Shown here piece by piece: positions 25,041 to 33,720 of a stretch of 57,517 bases of DNA (positions within the stretch are counted from its first letter, which is position 1; every line of letters starts with the position of its first letter). Position numbers and translations under genes: made by a program. The DNA is from an uncultured Lachnospiraceae bacterium (GTDB taxonomy: Bacteria > Bacillota > Clostridia > Lachnospirales > Lachnospiraceae), in the NCBI GenBank assembly GCA_905199445.1, contig CAJKGK010000024.1, positions 1 through 57,517 of the forward strand, in the 5' to 3' direction. Below the pieces are notes generated by a model, which was given only the letters and a program-made list of their open reading frames with translations, ran no database searches and was not told the DNA's origin.

Positions 25041-26099
25041 TTATTTTAATGCTTCGAACAGATCCATGATTCGTTCCAGCTCATCCATGGAATAATACTC
25101 TATTTCGATTTTTCCCTTGTTATTTGTTTTGCTTTTAATAGAAACCTTTGTTCCGATAATTGATTTGATTTTTTCTTCTAAAGAATGCAGTACAAGCTGA
25201 TTTTCAGGATCAATTTTACTTTGTTCCTTCGGTTTATTTTCTCTTGTCAGTGATTTTACAAGCTTTTCTGTTTCTCGAACACTCATCTTATTGTCAAAGA
25301 TTTTCATAGCTAATTGATATTGATCTTCGGGATCGCTTATGGATAAAATTGCACGACCGTGACCGCTGGATATCATATCATCAATGATCATTTGTTTTAC
25401 CCGATCATCTAATTTTAAAAGGCGCAGAGCATTGGTAACAGCTGTACGGCTTTTTGAAACTTTTTCAGCAGCCTCATCCTGTTTTAAACCAAATTCTTCA
25501 ATAAGCCTCTGATAAGCAAGGGCTTCTTCAATGGGATTCAGGTCTTCTCTTTGGATATTTTCAATTAAGGCAATTTCCACGGACTCCATCGGTGCATAAT
25601 CTTTGATGATTACCGGTACTTCCTTCAGACCTGCAATTCGGGCGGCACGCCAACGGCGCTCGCCGGCAATGATTTCGTAAAACTCATCTTTTTTCTGGAC
25701 AACAATTGGCTGGATAATTCCAACTTGTTTGATGGAATCAGCTAATTCATGAAGTGCATCTACATCAAAATTACGGCGGGGCTGAAGATGATTGGGTTCA
25801 ATTTCATCGATTTTTAAGTATATATTGACAGGAACCTCTACCCGTTTTTCAACGATCTTTTCAACAGGAACTTCCACCCGCTTTTCAACGATCTTTTCAA
25901 CAGGAACTTCCACCCGCTTTTCAACGATCTTTTCAACAGGAACTTCCACCCGTTTTTCAACAATCTTTTCAACGGGAACTTCTACCCGTTTTTCTATAAT
26001 TTTTTCGCTATTTTTTTGAGGGCTCCTGGAAACGCTTGTACCTGGTGAAATCAAGGCATCAAGACCGCGGCCAAGACCGCCACGTTTATTTACAGCCAT
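25041..26099 (-). CDS. parB: chromosome partitioning protein ParB (Spo0J), with repeat linker
   Basis: A 352-residue CTP-dependent clamp that loads at parS and spreads. The N-terminus has GLGRGLDALI, the ParA-interaction motif. The ParB/Srx domain contains EIIAGERRWRAARIAGL and NIQREDLNPIEEALAYQRL, followed by the helix-turn-helix that reads parS. Residues 32-91 are five nearly identical copies of EKIVEKRVEVPV, lengthening the linker between the ParA motif and the CTPase domain by about 60 residues. The start overlaps the end of parA by 10 bases. Confidence 0.97.
   Translation of the reverse strand: MAVNKRGGLGRGLDALISPGTSVSRSPQKNSEKIIEKRVEVPVEKIVEKRVEVPVEKIVEKRVEVPVEKIVEKRVEVPVEKIVEKRVEVPVNIYLKIDEIEPNHLQPRRNFDVDALHELADSIKQVGIIQPIVVQKKDEFYEIIAGERRWRAARIAGLKEVPVIIKDYAPMESVEIALIENIQREDLNPIEEALAYQRLIEEFGLKQDEAAEKVSKSRTAVTNALRLLKLDDRVKQMIIDDMISSGHGRAILSISDPEDQYQLAMKIFDNKMSVRETEKLVKSLTRENKPKEQSKIDPENQLVLHSLEEKIKSIIGTKVSIKSKTNNKGKIEIEYYSMDELERIMDLFEALK
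25827..26006 (-). repeat. five tandem 36-bp repeats in parB
   Basis: Five in-frame 36-bp units encode EKI(V/I)EKRVEVPV five times. The central copies are almost base-identical while the end copies differ at third positions, indicating slippage or unequal exchange with some age at the edges. Copy number is likely to vary between strains. It is coding DNA, not a CRISPR. Confidence 0.95.
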
Positions 26100-26869
26100 T
26101 GTTCGTCATCTTCCCTTTCTATGACTTCTTCTGCAAGAAAGCGGTATGCCTCTGCACCGGAGGAACGACCATCGTACATATTAATTGGCATACCATAACT
26201 TGGGGCTTCAGCAAGTCGGACATTTCTTGGAATTATTGTTTTATAGATCTTTTTGTTTAAATTATCTTTTACATTTTGAACAACTTGATTGGATAAGTTT
26301 GTTCGGGCATCATACATTGTAAATACGACCCCTTCGATTTCCAGTTTGGGGTTTAAACGCTCTGTAATTAAATCAATTGTATGCATTAATTGGGTTAAAC
26401 CTTCGAGCGCATAATATTCACATTGAATGGGAACCAATACTGTGTCAGATGCTGCCATAGCATTTACAGTTAAAAGATTTAATGATGGAGGACAGTCTAT
26501 AATGATAAAGTCATAATCATTGCGAATGGATTCGAGTTGATCACGAAGTAAAAATTCTTTGTTCTCCATAGAAATTAGTTCAATTTCAGCACCAGAAAGA
26601 TTTATATTTGAAGGTATGATCTGTAGGTTTTCCATAACACTGTTCACAATACATTCGGTTAGGGTACATTCACCCAGGAAAAGTTCATATACTGTGTTTT
26701 CCGCGTTGTTTTTATCCACACCCAATCCACTTGTTGTATTGCCTTGGGGATCTATATCAATTGTAAGAACCTTTTTGTTTTTTTCTGCCAAACATGCTGA
26801 TAAATTAATGGCTGTCGTTGTTTTGCCGACACCACCTTTTTGGTTTGCAATCGCAATGATTCTGCTCAT
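26090..26869 (-). CDS. parA: chromosome partitioning ATPase ParA (Soj)
   Basis: A 259-residue MinD/ParA-type ATPase. The deviant Walker A is KGGVGKTTTAIN near the N-terminus, with IDIDPQGNTTSGLG and the Walker B FIIIDCPPSLNLL. It binds nucleoid DNA in its ATP form and with ParB controls origin segregation and DnaA activity. A TATAAT -10 lies at 26903-26898 on the minus strand. The first parS site is about 80 bases upstream of the start. Confidence 0.97.
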   Translation of the reverse strand: MSRIIAIANQKGGVGKTTTAINLSACLAEKNKKVLTIDIDPQGNTTSGLGVDKNNAENTVYELFLGECTLTECIVNSVMENLQIIPSNINLSGAEIELISMENKEFLLRDQLESIRNDYDFIIIDCPPSLNLLTVNAMAASDTVLVPIQCEYYALEGLTQLMHTIDLITERLNPKLEIEGVVFTMYDARTNLSNQVVQNVKDNLNKKIYKTIIPRNVRLAEAPSYGMPINMYDGRSSGAEAYRFLAEEVIEREDDEQWL

Positions 26870-26951
26870 AAAACCATCCTTTCTCGTAATTGAATTTATT
26901 ATAACATTTTTTCAATGTAAGTGCCATAGAAATGAATCATAAAAATTGTAA

Positions 26952-26967
26952 TGTTTCACGTGAAACA
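26952..26967. other. parS site 1 (perfect)
   Basis: TGTTTCACGTGAAACA, the full 16-bp consensus bound by ParB, lies just upstream of parA. Confidence 0.97.
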
Positions 26968-26999
26968 TTAGGCAAAACAGTGAAATAATGGATATAGGT

Positions 27000-28100
27000 T
27001 TAAAGGAGATAAAAAGTATTCTTTTCTTTTAATTTGTAGGTTGTGGAAGTGGGTTTATTTAAACATGGGGAAAATATGAAAGAGGTGTGGCGTGTATTTA
27101 TATACATAATAGAGTCATAGGAATACGGGAACAGGACCCTAAATGACAGTTATAGTATAATTATAATATGTAGAAGATGGATGTAAATGTTCTTGTTACA
27201 CATCACTTTATTTTTCATTATCACCATGAGTCTGTAGTTGTTTTACTGGTGTGCAGATTTCTCCACACGTAGTGTTTGATAAATTCTTAAAATATGTGTC
27301 ATTTACCTGATCGGGCTGTCTGTTTCTTTAAGAGAGTAAAAGTCATTCATGCCTGCCTATATCATTCGGCGAAAGTTGGGATATTTTATAACTTTGTATT
27401 CGATAACTGATGCCAGGGCCAAAAGGTCATAAACCATGTTGTACTTGCACATAAGTGGCTTATGACCCGCCCCAATATGAGGATAAAAGTGGGGTGGCAT
27501 TGCGGGAGGGTGTAGCACGAAAGGATTTGTTGGGCATCTTTTGGTTCCAATATTATAAACTGAAAAAGATAAGAATTGTTATGGGCACTGGACTCAAAAT
27601 GTACTGTGAATTTAAATAATAAACTATGGTATATCAGGTAAAACCGGAAAGAAAACCTGGTTGGCATAAACAGGTTTTTAATAATTTAAAATAGGTCACT
27701 TCCACTGAAGTTTTTTAAAAAATAGCTATAATAATGTTTCACGTGAAACATTCATAGGGTGTACAAGTACAAAATAATTAATAGTAAACATAGAATAAAT
27801 AGAGATGAGTGCAATAAAAATTATTTAAAAATTTTTGGACGCTTGATAAATTATATTAAACAAGAAAACGGAGGATTGCCAGTATATATCAAATTTCAAA
27901 AAAATATATGATTCGGAAAATAATATATGAAAAAATAATCTTACGCGTTTCAGACAATATTGAAACTGCCGGGGAAAGAGATTCCAAATTGGCCTCCTGA
28001 AGCGATTGAGATCGTTAAAAGTGTTGTTGTTACAAGTTTAAAAGATAGCCCTTTATATAATAAAGGTATTTGACAAGAAGTCATTGGGTGAGGTGTTAAA
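27000..28100. other. gene-poor stretch between parA and argS
   Basis: AT-rich DNA without a supportable gene. It holds a 12-bp imperfect hairpin (GGTCATAA at 27425-27432 with TTATGACC at 27460-27467) and a short broken reading frame at about 27962-28072 (LPGKEIPNWPPEAIEIV), which may be a relict gene fragment of unknown family. A 93-codon minus-strand frame at 27386-27667 has unnatural composition and no ribosome site and is not called. Confidence 0.5.
27735..27750. other. parS site 2 (perfect)
   Basis: A second exact copy of TGTTTCACGTGAAACA in the gene-poor stretch, 783 bases from the first. Confidence 0.97.
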
Positions 28101-28474
28101 TTGGAAATAGAAATTAAAGATTTAGGGAAACAAGATTATAAATAGCTATAGAATTTGCAATTAAGGGCATGCATTTTGATTGGTATTTAAAGTATTAAGG
28201 GTTTATGAAATGCCTATGGCCGGTACTTTTGTATCTTGAAATTAATCGTGCAACGCAGATTTTTGCTGCGTATGCAGCAGGGGGATTTGCCGGTGTTTTG
28301 CTTGCCGAAATTAAAGGTGAAAAGCGGAAGAAACAAAGTATATTACAAAAGGCCTATGTGAAATTGGGTGACTTCGTCCTGAAAAAGTTTTTTAAAGACA
28401 GTGCCAGACTTTACGAGAAAACGACAAAAGAGCAGGAAATTGTTATGGCAATACCTAAAGTAAGGTTCCTTTGA
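28101..28474 (+). pseudogene. decayed acetyltransferase-like gene (GNAT suspected)
   Basis: From TTG 28101 one frame reads LEIEIKDLGKQDYK then stops. A shift at about 28143 restores a sensible frame, AIEFAIKGMHFDWYLKY, a TAA at 28196, then LEINRATQIFAAYA, GGFAGVLLAEIKGEKRKK and DSARLYEKTTKEQE. This order resembles a clostridial GNAT family from memory, so the family name is tentative. At least one frameshift and one stop make it dead. The C-terminal part (28205-28474) is still an open frame of 89 codons. Confidence 0.55.
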
Positions 28475-28817
28475 AATGTTTGATTTACAGTAAAAATATT
28501 TAATAATCATTGGGGATGTATTGCTGGATCGGTATTAAAAATATATTTAATATAAATAGCTATTATTCAGAAGAAAGAAAAAATCTGTAGATAAAAATAT
28601 ATAAGTAATGCTAATATATTGAACGATTAAAGTTTTGGCGGAACGGCTTCAGATATTGAATGTAAGAATAAAATGCATTTGATTATGGAAATATAAATAG
28701 TCGAGTAACTTTGAAATGAAAGTTTTGGAGAGCGAAAATTCATTTTACTAAAAATGCTGATTTCCACTTTGACTATGTACTTTAAGATTTATTGAAACCT
28801 CCGAATATTTTATTATA

Positions 28818-28849
28818 CGCAAGAATGTTTCACGTGAAACATTCTTGCG
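28818..28849. other. parS site 3 inside a 32-bp palindrome
   Basis: Exact TGTTTCACGTGAAACA at 28826-28841 is the core of a perfect 32-bp palindrome with outer arms CGCAAGAA and its complement. On the minus strand it lies 41 bases after the argS stop and is followed by TATAATAAAATATT, so the RNA form could act as the argS terminator. It would be a dual DNA/RNA element. Confidence 0.9.
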
Positions 28850-28890
28850 CTTGAAAGTCGGATGATAGCTATATGTTTGTGCTGTTTATC

Positions 28891-30576
28891 TTACATTTGC
28901 TCTGGGCAGGAGATGCCAAGCAGAGCTAAGGCGTCTTTCAAAATGTTTTTTGTGATTACGACAACATTGGCTCGTGTATATTTTGTGTTGTCATCTTCTA
29001 CATTAATCTGGCAGTCGTGATAGAATTTGTTGAAGGCCTGAGCCAACGCAACTGCGTAACGGGCAACAACCGATGGTTCGTATTTTTCAGCTGCATCCTT
29101 AATGACGGCTGGAAATCTTGAAATTTCTTTAAGTAATGCCATGGAAGCTTCGTCTGTAAGAATGTCATAATCATATATTGGAGCGATTTCACCGATTTTT
29201 CTGATTACGCTGGCTGCTCTTGCATACGTATACTGTACATATGGACCTGTTTCGCCATCAAAATTGAGAAGCTTATCCCAATCAAAGATAACATCTTTGA
29301 TTCTCTGATTGTATAAATCATTGAATAATATAGCACCAATGCCGACCTGTTTGGCAACGGTTTCTTTGTCTGGAAGCTCAGGGTTTTTTTCTTCGATGAT
29401 ATCACGGATTTTCTGGATGGATTCATTCAGGATATCTTCAGCATACAGTACGTTGCCTTTTCTTGTAGATATTTTGCCGTTTTTGAGGCTTACAAGGCCG
29501 TAAGGGATGTGTACCAGGCCTTTGTACCAGTCATAGCCCATTAATTCAATGACTTTAAACCATTGGGCAAAATGAAGTTTCTGTTCCATTCCGGTCACAT
29601 AAAGGCATTTTTCAAAATGGTACGTATTCTGACGATATAAAGCGGCTGAAATGTCGCGGGTGGCATATAAAGAACTGCCATCTTTTTTTGTGATCAGACA
29701 GGGCGGCATATTATATTTTTCCAGATCAACAATTTGTGCGCCGTCACTTACTGTGATTAACCCCTTTTCTTTTAATTCTTCAATTACAGCCTGCATTTTA
29801 TCGTTGTAAAAGCTTTCACCGTTGTAGGAATCAAAGTCTATTCCTAAAATGTCGTATACACGCATGAATTCTTTCAGGCTGATATCGAGGAACCACTTCC
29901 AAATACTTAATGCTTCCTCGTCGCCGTGTTCCATTTTTGTAAACCATGCACGTGCCTCGTCATTAAGAGACGGGTCCTTTTCGGCCTCATCGTGGAATTT
30001 TACGTAGATGCTCATGAGTTCGGAAATTCCGTTTTCTTCAATTGCTTCTTTGCTGCCCCATTTTTTGTAGGCTACGATTAATTTTCCAAACTGAGTTCCC
30101 CAATCCCCCAGATGGTTAATGCGAACAACATTGTAACCCAGTTTTTTGTATATTTTGTGAATCGAATTTCCGATAATTGTTGTTCTTAAATGACCAACAT
30201 GGAAGTTCTTTGCAACATTGGGCGAGGAATAATCCATGCAAATAGTTTTTCCGGAGCCTTCATCAGAGCTGCCATATTCTTTTGCCTGAAGATATGTTTC
30301 AATAATTTGACGGGCGAATTTGGTTTTATCTACAAAGAAGTTAAGGTAGCCTCCCTGAACTTCGATTTTACTTAGATAATCGACTTCGCCGATTTTTTCT
30401 TTTATTTCCTGGGCTATCATTTGAGGTGCCTTGCGATAAACCTTGGCCAGACGAAAGCATGGGAATGCAAAATCTCCCAGTTCGGTTTTGGGAGGAATTT
30501 CAACAAGAGGAAGAATTTCTTCGCGCTCTAAACCTTCGATATTCGCGCTGAGCAGATCGACAATCTTGTTTTTCAT
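28891..30576 (-). CDS. argS: arginyl-tRNA synthetase
   Basis: A 561-residue class I synthetase charging tRNA-Arg. The HIGH motif appears as HVGH in NVAKNFHVGHLRTTIIGNS. The KMSK-type loop region is GKISTRKGNVLYAEDIL, and the C-terminal anticodon-binding DALRG domain ends ALLGISCPEQM. The frame opens at 30633, but ATG 30576 matches the family start MKNKIVDLL. No T-box leader was found upstream. It is oriented toward the origin, opposite to most of its neighbours on this arm. Confidence 0.97.
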   Translation of the reverse strand: MKNKIVDLLSANIEGLEREEILPLVEIPPKTELGDFAFPCFRLAKVYRKAPQMIAQEIKEKIGEVDYLSKIEVQGGYLNFFVDKTKFARQIIETYLQAKEYGSSDEGSGKTICMDYSSPNVAKNFHVGHLRTTIIGNSIHKIYKKLGYNVVRINHLGDWGTQFGKLIVAYKKWGSKEAIEENGISELMSIYVKFHDEAEKDPSLNDEARAWFTKMEHGDEEALSIWKWFLDISLKEFMRVYDILGIDFDSYNGESFYNDKMQAVIEELKEKGLITVSDGAQIVDLEKYNMPPCLITKKDGSSLYATRDISAALYRQNTYHFEKCLYVTGMEQKLHFAQWFKVIELMGYDWYKGLVHIPYGLVSLKNGKISTRKGNVLYAEDILNESIQKIRDIIEEKNPELPDKETVAKQVGIGAILFNDLYNQRIKDVIFDWDKLLNFDGETGPYVQYTYARAASVIRKIGEIAPIYDYDILTDEASMALLKEISRFPAVIKDAAEKYEPSVVARYAVALAQAFNKFYHDCQINVEDDNTKYTRANVVVITKNILKDALALLGISCPEQM

Positions 30577-31509
30577 ATTTTTTAAAATCCTTTCTTTACA
30601 TGTTTTGAAGCAAAGAGCTTCGTTAATTACCATAATAGCGCCACAGGCTGGCGGTATACAGGTTTGCTATATAGATTATATTATAATATAAAACGCAGCG
30701 AATGTCTTTAATTATTCATAGAAAATTTAAACCCATGCCGAAAATAAGAAGATCAGAGGAAAAGCTTTGATTTTAGAAAAAAGGATTGATGCTTCTGTGC
30801 CGACAATTATGTATAGAATGCTTTGGTTTGGGATTTTTATCTGCGATTGCTCTGGCTGAATGGTCTGTACTATTTAGTGTGTAATGCGATGCTTTGATCT
30901 TGAAATTTGATGTGCCAGTCTGGCAAAGTCAAAGCAGAAAAATGGTAAAAATGCAAGAAGTTAAAGATAATATTTCAAAATGTGTAAAATAAAAGATGTT
31001 GTATATCTTAGAAAAAGAGCGTGATTAATAAAAAAATAGAATGATAATGGGATTGAAATCTTGAATAATTCTGAGTTTCTTGCAATAATTATTGGGCGTT
31101 TAAGTTGTTAATTAAAAAGGATTTTTTTGATAAATGCAAGGTGATCATAAATATAAATAAGTTAAACTTATAGATGCCTAATTGGAAATGGAGTGAAAAT
31201 GAATAATTATACATATGTAACAGGCGGAAAATTTTTGTCTTCTTCGGCTGCTGTATATGTTGGCGTCTGGGGGGATATCCGGGGCAAAGGAGGCTTATTC
31301 CGGATAAAAAATGTTTGTATAAGCGGGCTGATTGACATATAATGATGTTGGGGTCAAAAAGTTATTTCCCCCCTCTAATGATACCAGATTGGTTTTTACG
31401 GGTTCCAGGATGAAAAATCCCTTTGCGGGCAGACTTTTATCGGACTTTTTGCCTTTTGATCTCTGGTATCATATGAATCGCATAGAAATTACCCTGAAAG
31501 GAGGTTGCG
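30577..31509. other. long intergenic region between argS and the hydrolase
   Basis: About 930 bases of AT-rich DNA. It contains a weak small ORF (31199-31342) and an 11-bp inverted repeat, ATGATACCAGA at 31378-31388 with its complement at 31462-31472, enclosing a 73-base G/C-richer segment just before the hydrolase start. No tRNA, riboswitch or known RNA was recognised. Confidence 0.5.
31199..31342 (+). CDS. possible small protein, 47 residues, unknown
   Basis: An ATG with GGAG about 9 bases upstream opens a 47-codon frame beginning MNNYTYVTGGKFLSSS and ending CISGLIDI. It is moderately hydrophobic with several glycines. No family is recognised. It may be chance, given the AT-rich surroundings, although its own GC content is higher than its flanks. 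Confidence 0.2.
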   Translation: MNNYTYVTGGKFLSSSAAVYVGVWGDIRGKGGLFRIKNVCISGLIDI

Positions 31510-32469
31510 TTGAACTTGGATTCTAAAAAGAAATGGCTGGGAATTGGGATTGCAGCAGCTGCAGCAGCTACTGCCGGGCTGCATTTTGCCAACCGTATGA
31601 TCTTTTCTTATGCCACAATGAAAGAGCGTTTGACGGAAGATAAATATTATATATATGAATGGCGTTTTGGCCGCGTTTGCTATACGAAAAAAGGCGAAGG
31701 GAGTCCTGTGCTTCTGGTGCACAGACTGGATTGGGGAGCTTCTTCCAGAGAATGGCGGGAGGTTATGGAGGTGCTGACTGAGAATCATACGGTTTACACG
31801 ATTGATCTGATTGGATGCGGAAGATCAGAAAAACCTCGAATCACCTATACCAATTATTTGTTTGTACAACTGCTCAATGATTTTGTGAGAGATATTATAA
31901 AGTCTAAAACGGATATGGTTACTTCCGGAAAAAGCTCTTCTTTGGGCGTAATGGCCTGTTATGCAGAACCGGGTTTATACCATCGTTTGATTTTTGTTGA
32001 GCCCCAGAGCATTGCAGAAAGTGCCAGGGTACCTAAGGCTAATCATAAAGCCTTAAAATATGTTGTGGAACTTCCTGTGATTGGTACATTGATTTATAAT
32101 CTGTCATCCTGTAAAACGGCTTTTTGCCGCAATTTGCGCAGAATATACGGCGAGCAGCTGTGCGATCCGGATGGGGAAATGATACAGTGCATGGTTGAAG
32201 CCGCTCATTTAGGAGGCCCGTCCGCCCGTTATCTGTATGCCAGTGTGAGAAGTCATTTTACCGACATTTTTGTGGGTACTGCTGTGCGCAATCTGGATCA
32301 TAGTATCATTCTTATTGGGGGTGATAACGAGCATTGCAGAGCGGTTTTTGATGAGTTTTGCACCTATAATCCGGCAGTGGAAACCGTCTTTTTGAAGGAC
32401 TGCAAAGGAATGCCCTGTGTCACAGATGCTCGGCAGCTTGCTGAAAATCTCCGGATTTTTACGGATTAA
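31510..32469 (+). CDS. alpha/beta hydrolase-fold protein, probably triad-deficient
   Basis: A 319-residue alpha/beta hydrolase with an N-terminal membrane anchor (about residues 9-27, WLGIGIAAAAAATAGLHFA). The strand-3 region is SPVLLVHRLDWGASSREW, where LLVHG is usual, and IDLIGCGRSEKP follows. The nucleophile elbow reads GKSSS (Ser142). At the C-terminus, where most relatives have a catalytic His in a PH motif, this one has GMPC (Cys303). It may be inactive or use another residue. The start is TTG with a full AAAGGAGG site ahead. Confidence 0.75.
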   Translation: MNLDSKKKWLGIGIAAAAAATAGLHFANRMIFSYATMKERLTEDKYYIYEWRFGRVCYTKKGEGSPVLLVHRLDWGASSREWREVMEVLTENHTVYTIDLIGCGRSEKPRITYTNYLFVQLLNDFVRDIIKSKTDMVTSGKSSSLGVMACYAEPGLYHRLIFVEPQSIAESARVPKANHKALKYVVELPVIGTLIYNLSSCKTAFCRNLRRIYGEQLCDPDGEMIQCMVEAAHLGGPSARYLYASVRSHFTDIFVGTAVRNLDHSIILIGGDNEHCRAVFDEFCTYNPAVETVFLKDCKGMPCVTDARQLAENLRIFTD

Positions 32470-32530
32470 TATTTTGGCGTTGCTTTTGAAGGTGTGAATT
32501 TGGGAAGGAAAAATACGGTTTTTAAAAAGC

Positions 32531-32559
32531 TTGCAAACTGGATTAAGCTATTATATAAT
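32531..32559 (+). promoter_or_regulatory. promoter for DUF3881 gene (TTGCAA-17-TATAAT)
   Basis: TTGCAA at 32531-32536 and TATAAT at 32554-32559 with a 17-base spacer, 60 bases ahead of the DUF3881 start. Confidence 0.6.
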
Positions 32560-32619
32560 GAAATTTAGCTTTTTGAGCTGTATTTGTTTGCTTTGATATA
32601 AATATCAGGAGGTGATTCT

Positions 32620-33513
32620 ATGCATGATTTTATGAGTGCGATTGGCTTTGCGGGTATAAAAAATAAATCGGACTTGCGGCGTTTGATTAAGGATGCAATC
32701 GAGGATCCTACAGAAGTTTTTATGACGCCGTGCGGCATGGAATCAGCTTTTGGCGGGATTTCCAAAGCTTATGCGGATCAGATTGGCCTTATGGTTATGG
32801 GAGAGTTTTCCCAGGATGCGGATTTGGAACCGGAATATGAGTTTCCTTATATCAAAGGTCGTCAAATAACAACAACGGAGGAAACGAGTATCGAAAAAGT
32901 GGCAGATAAAGAGGCTTATGTCGGCGTGTGCGATGAGGTGCATGTGGGGGTTTCTCTGATTTTTCAGCTGCTTAATGTTAAGGATTATATGAATTATATG
33001 ATGCGGCATAAGGATAGCCAGGGGCGATGGCCTGTGCGCCTTTCAGGTTTGTCGGTGTCGGGAAAGATTATTCTGCCGGTTATGAAGGATGAGCAGCAGA
33101 GGGCTCAGGGGATTCGGGATACAAAAAATCGTAATAAAATGATTGCTGCGGCCAGAAATGGTGATCAGGAGGCTATTGAGAGTCTGACTTTGGAGGATAT
33201 TGACTTGTATACAACGATTTCAAGGCGGGCAAAGTCGGAAGACATACTGACGATTGTGGAATCTTATTTTATGCCCTATGGGATTGCCTATGATCAATAT
33301 TCTGTCATGGGAGACATTTTAAGTGTGGATTTGCTGAAGAATGTCTATACGGGCGAAGAAGTATGGCGGATGTGTCTGGATTGCAATGACCTTGTCTTTG
33401 ATGTTTGTATAAATAAAGAAAATCTGATGGGAGAACCGGAGGTTGGGCGAAGATTTCGCGGTTCTGTATGGCTCCAGGGAATTGTGGATTTTGAAAATGA
33501 GTTTGAAAATTAA
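32620..33513 (+). CDS. DUF3881 family protein
   Basis: A 297-residue cytosolic protein of a family known mostly from Lachnospiraceae; its function is unknown. The N-terminus MHDFMSAIGFAGIKNKSDL is characteristic. The middle holds GVSLIFQLLNVKDYM and LSGLSVSGKIILPVMKDE, and the C-terminal half includes EDIDLYTTISRRAKSEDIL. No signal peptide or membrane helix. It has GGAGG ahead and its own promoter, and stands immediately before tRNA-Arg. Confidence 0.8.
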   Translation: MHDFMSAIGFAGIKNKSDLRRLIKDAIEDPTEVFMTPCGMESAFGGISKAYADQIGLMVMGEFSQDADLEPEYEFPYIKGRQITTTEETSIEKVADKEAYVGVCDEVHVGVSLIFQLLNVKDYMNYMMRHKDSQGRWPVRLSGLSVSGKIILPVMKDEQQRAQGIRDTKNRNKMIAAARNGDQEAIESLTLEDIDLYTTISRRAKSEDILTIVESYFMPYGIAYDQYSVMGDILSVDLLKNVYTGEEVWRMCLDCNDLVFDVCINKENLMGEPEVGRRFRGSVWLQGIVDFENEFEN

Positions 33514-33533
33514 GTGTTTGACAATAAAGATGG

Positions 33534-33562
33534 TTGCCAAACCTGTGTATTATTGATATAAT
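33534..33562 (+). promoter_or_regulatory. promoter of tRNA-Arg (TTGCCA-17-TATAAT)
   Basis: TTGCCA at 33534-33539 and TATAAT at 33557-33562, a 17-base spacer, about 46 bases before the tRNA. Confidence 0.65.
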
Positions 33563-33608
33563 ATATAGCTGTAGCCGGATATATCAATGGATGGCTGCAG
33601 CGAATTTT

Positions 33609-33682
33609 GTTTCCGTAGCTCAGCAGGATAGAGCGACCGCCTCCTAAGCGGTAGGTCGGGTGTTCGAATCACCTCGGGAACG
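33609..33682 (+). tRNA. tRNA-Arg(CCU)
   Basis: A 74-base cloverleaf. Acceptor GTTTCCG pairs with CGGGAAC (one G-U) with discriminator G. The D arm GCTCAGCAGGATAGAGC is present. The anticodon stem ACCGC/GCGGT encloses the loop CTCCTAA with anticodon CCU (reads AGG), and the T arm is GGTGTTCGAATCACC. CCA is not encoded. It has its own promoter and terminator. Confidence 0.97.
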
Positions 33683-33688
33683 TGTTTT

Positions 33689-33720
33689 GAGAGGATAGCA
33701 ATGCTATGCTCTCTTTTTTT
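33689..33720 (+). terminator. terminator of tRNA-Arg
   Basis: GAGAG-GATAGC pairs with GCTAT-GCTCTC with one mismatch and is followed by seven T bases. Confidence 0.85.

Noticed and set aside
25827..26006. CRISPR array
   Set aside because: The 36-bp units are directly adjacent without spacers and in frame within parB.
27386..27667. 93-codon minus-strand ORF in the parS desert
   Set aside because: Residue composition is typical of random AT-rich DNA; no ribosome site or family.
30577..30720. T-box leader of argS
   Set aside because: A CGCCA/TGGCG stem is present, but there is no GGGTGG-ACCGCG antiterminator core.
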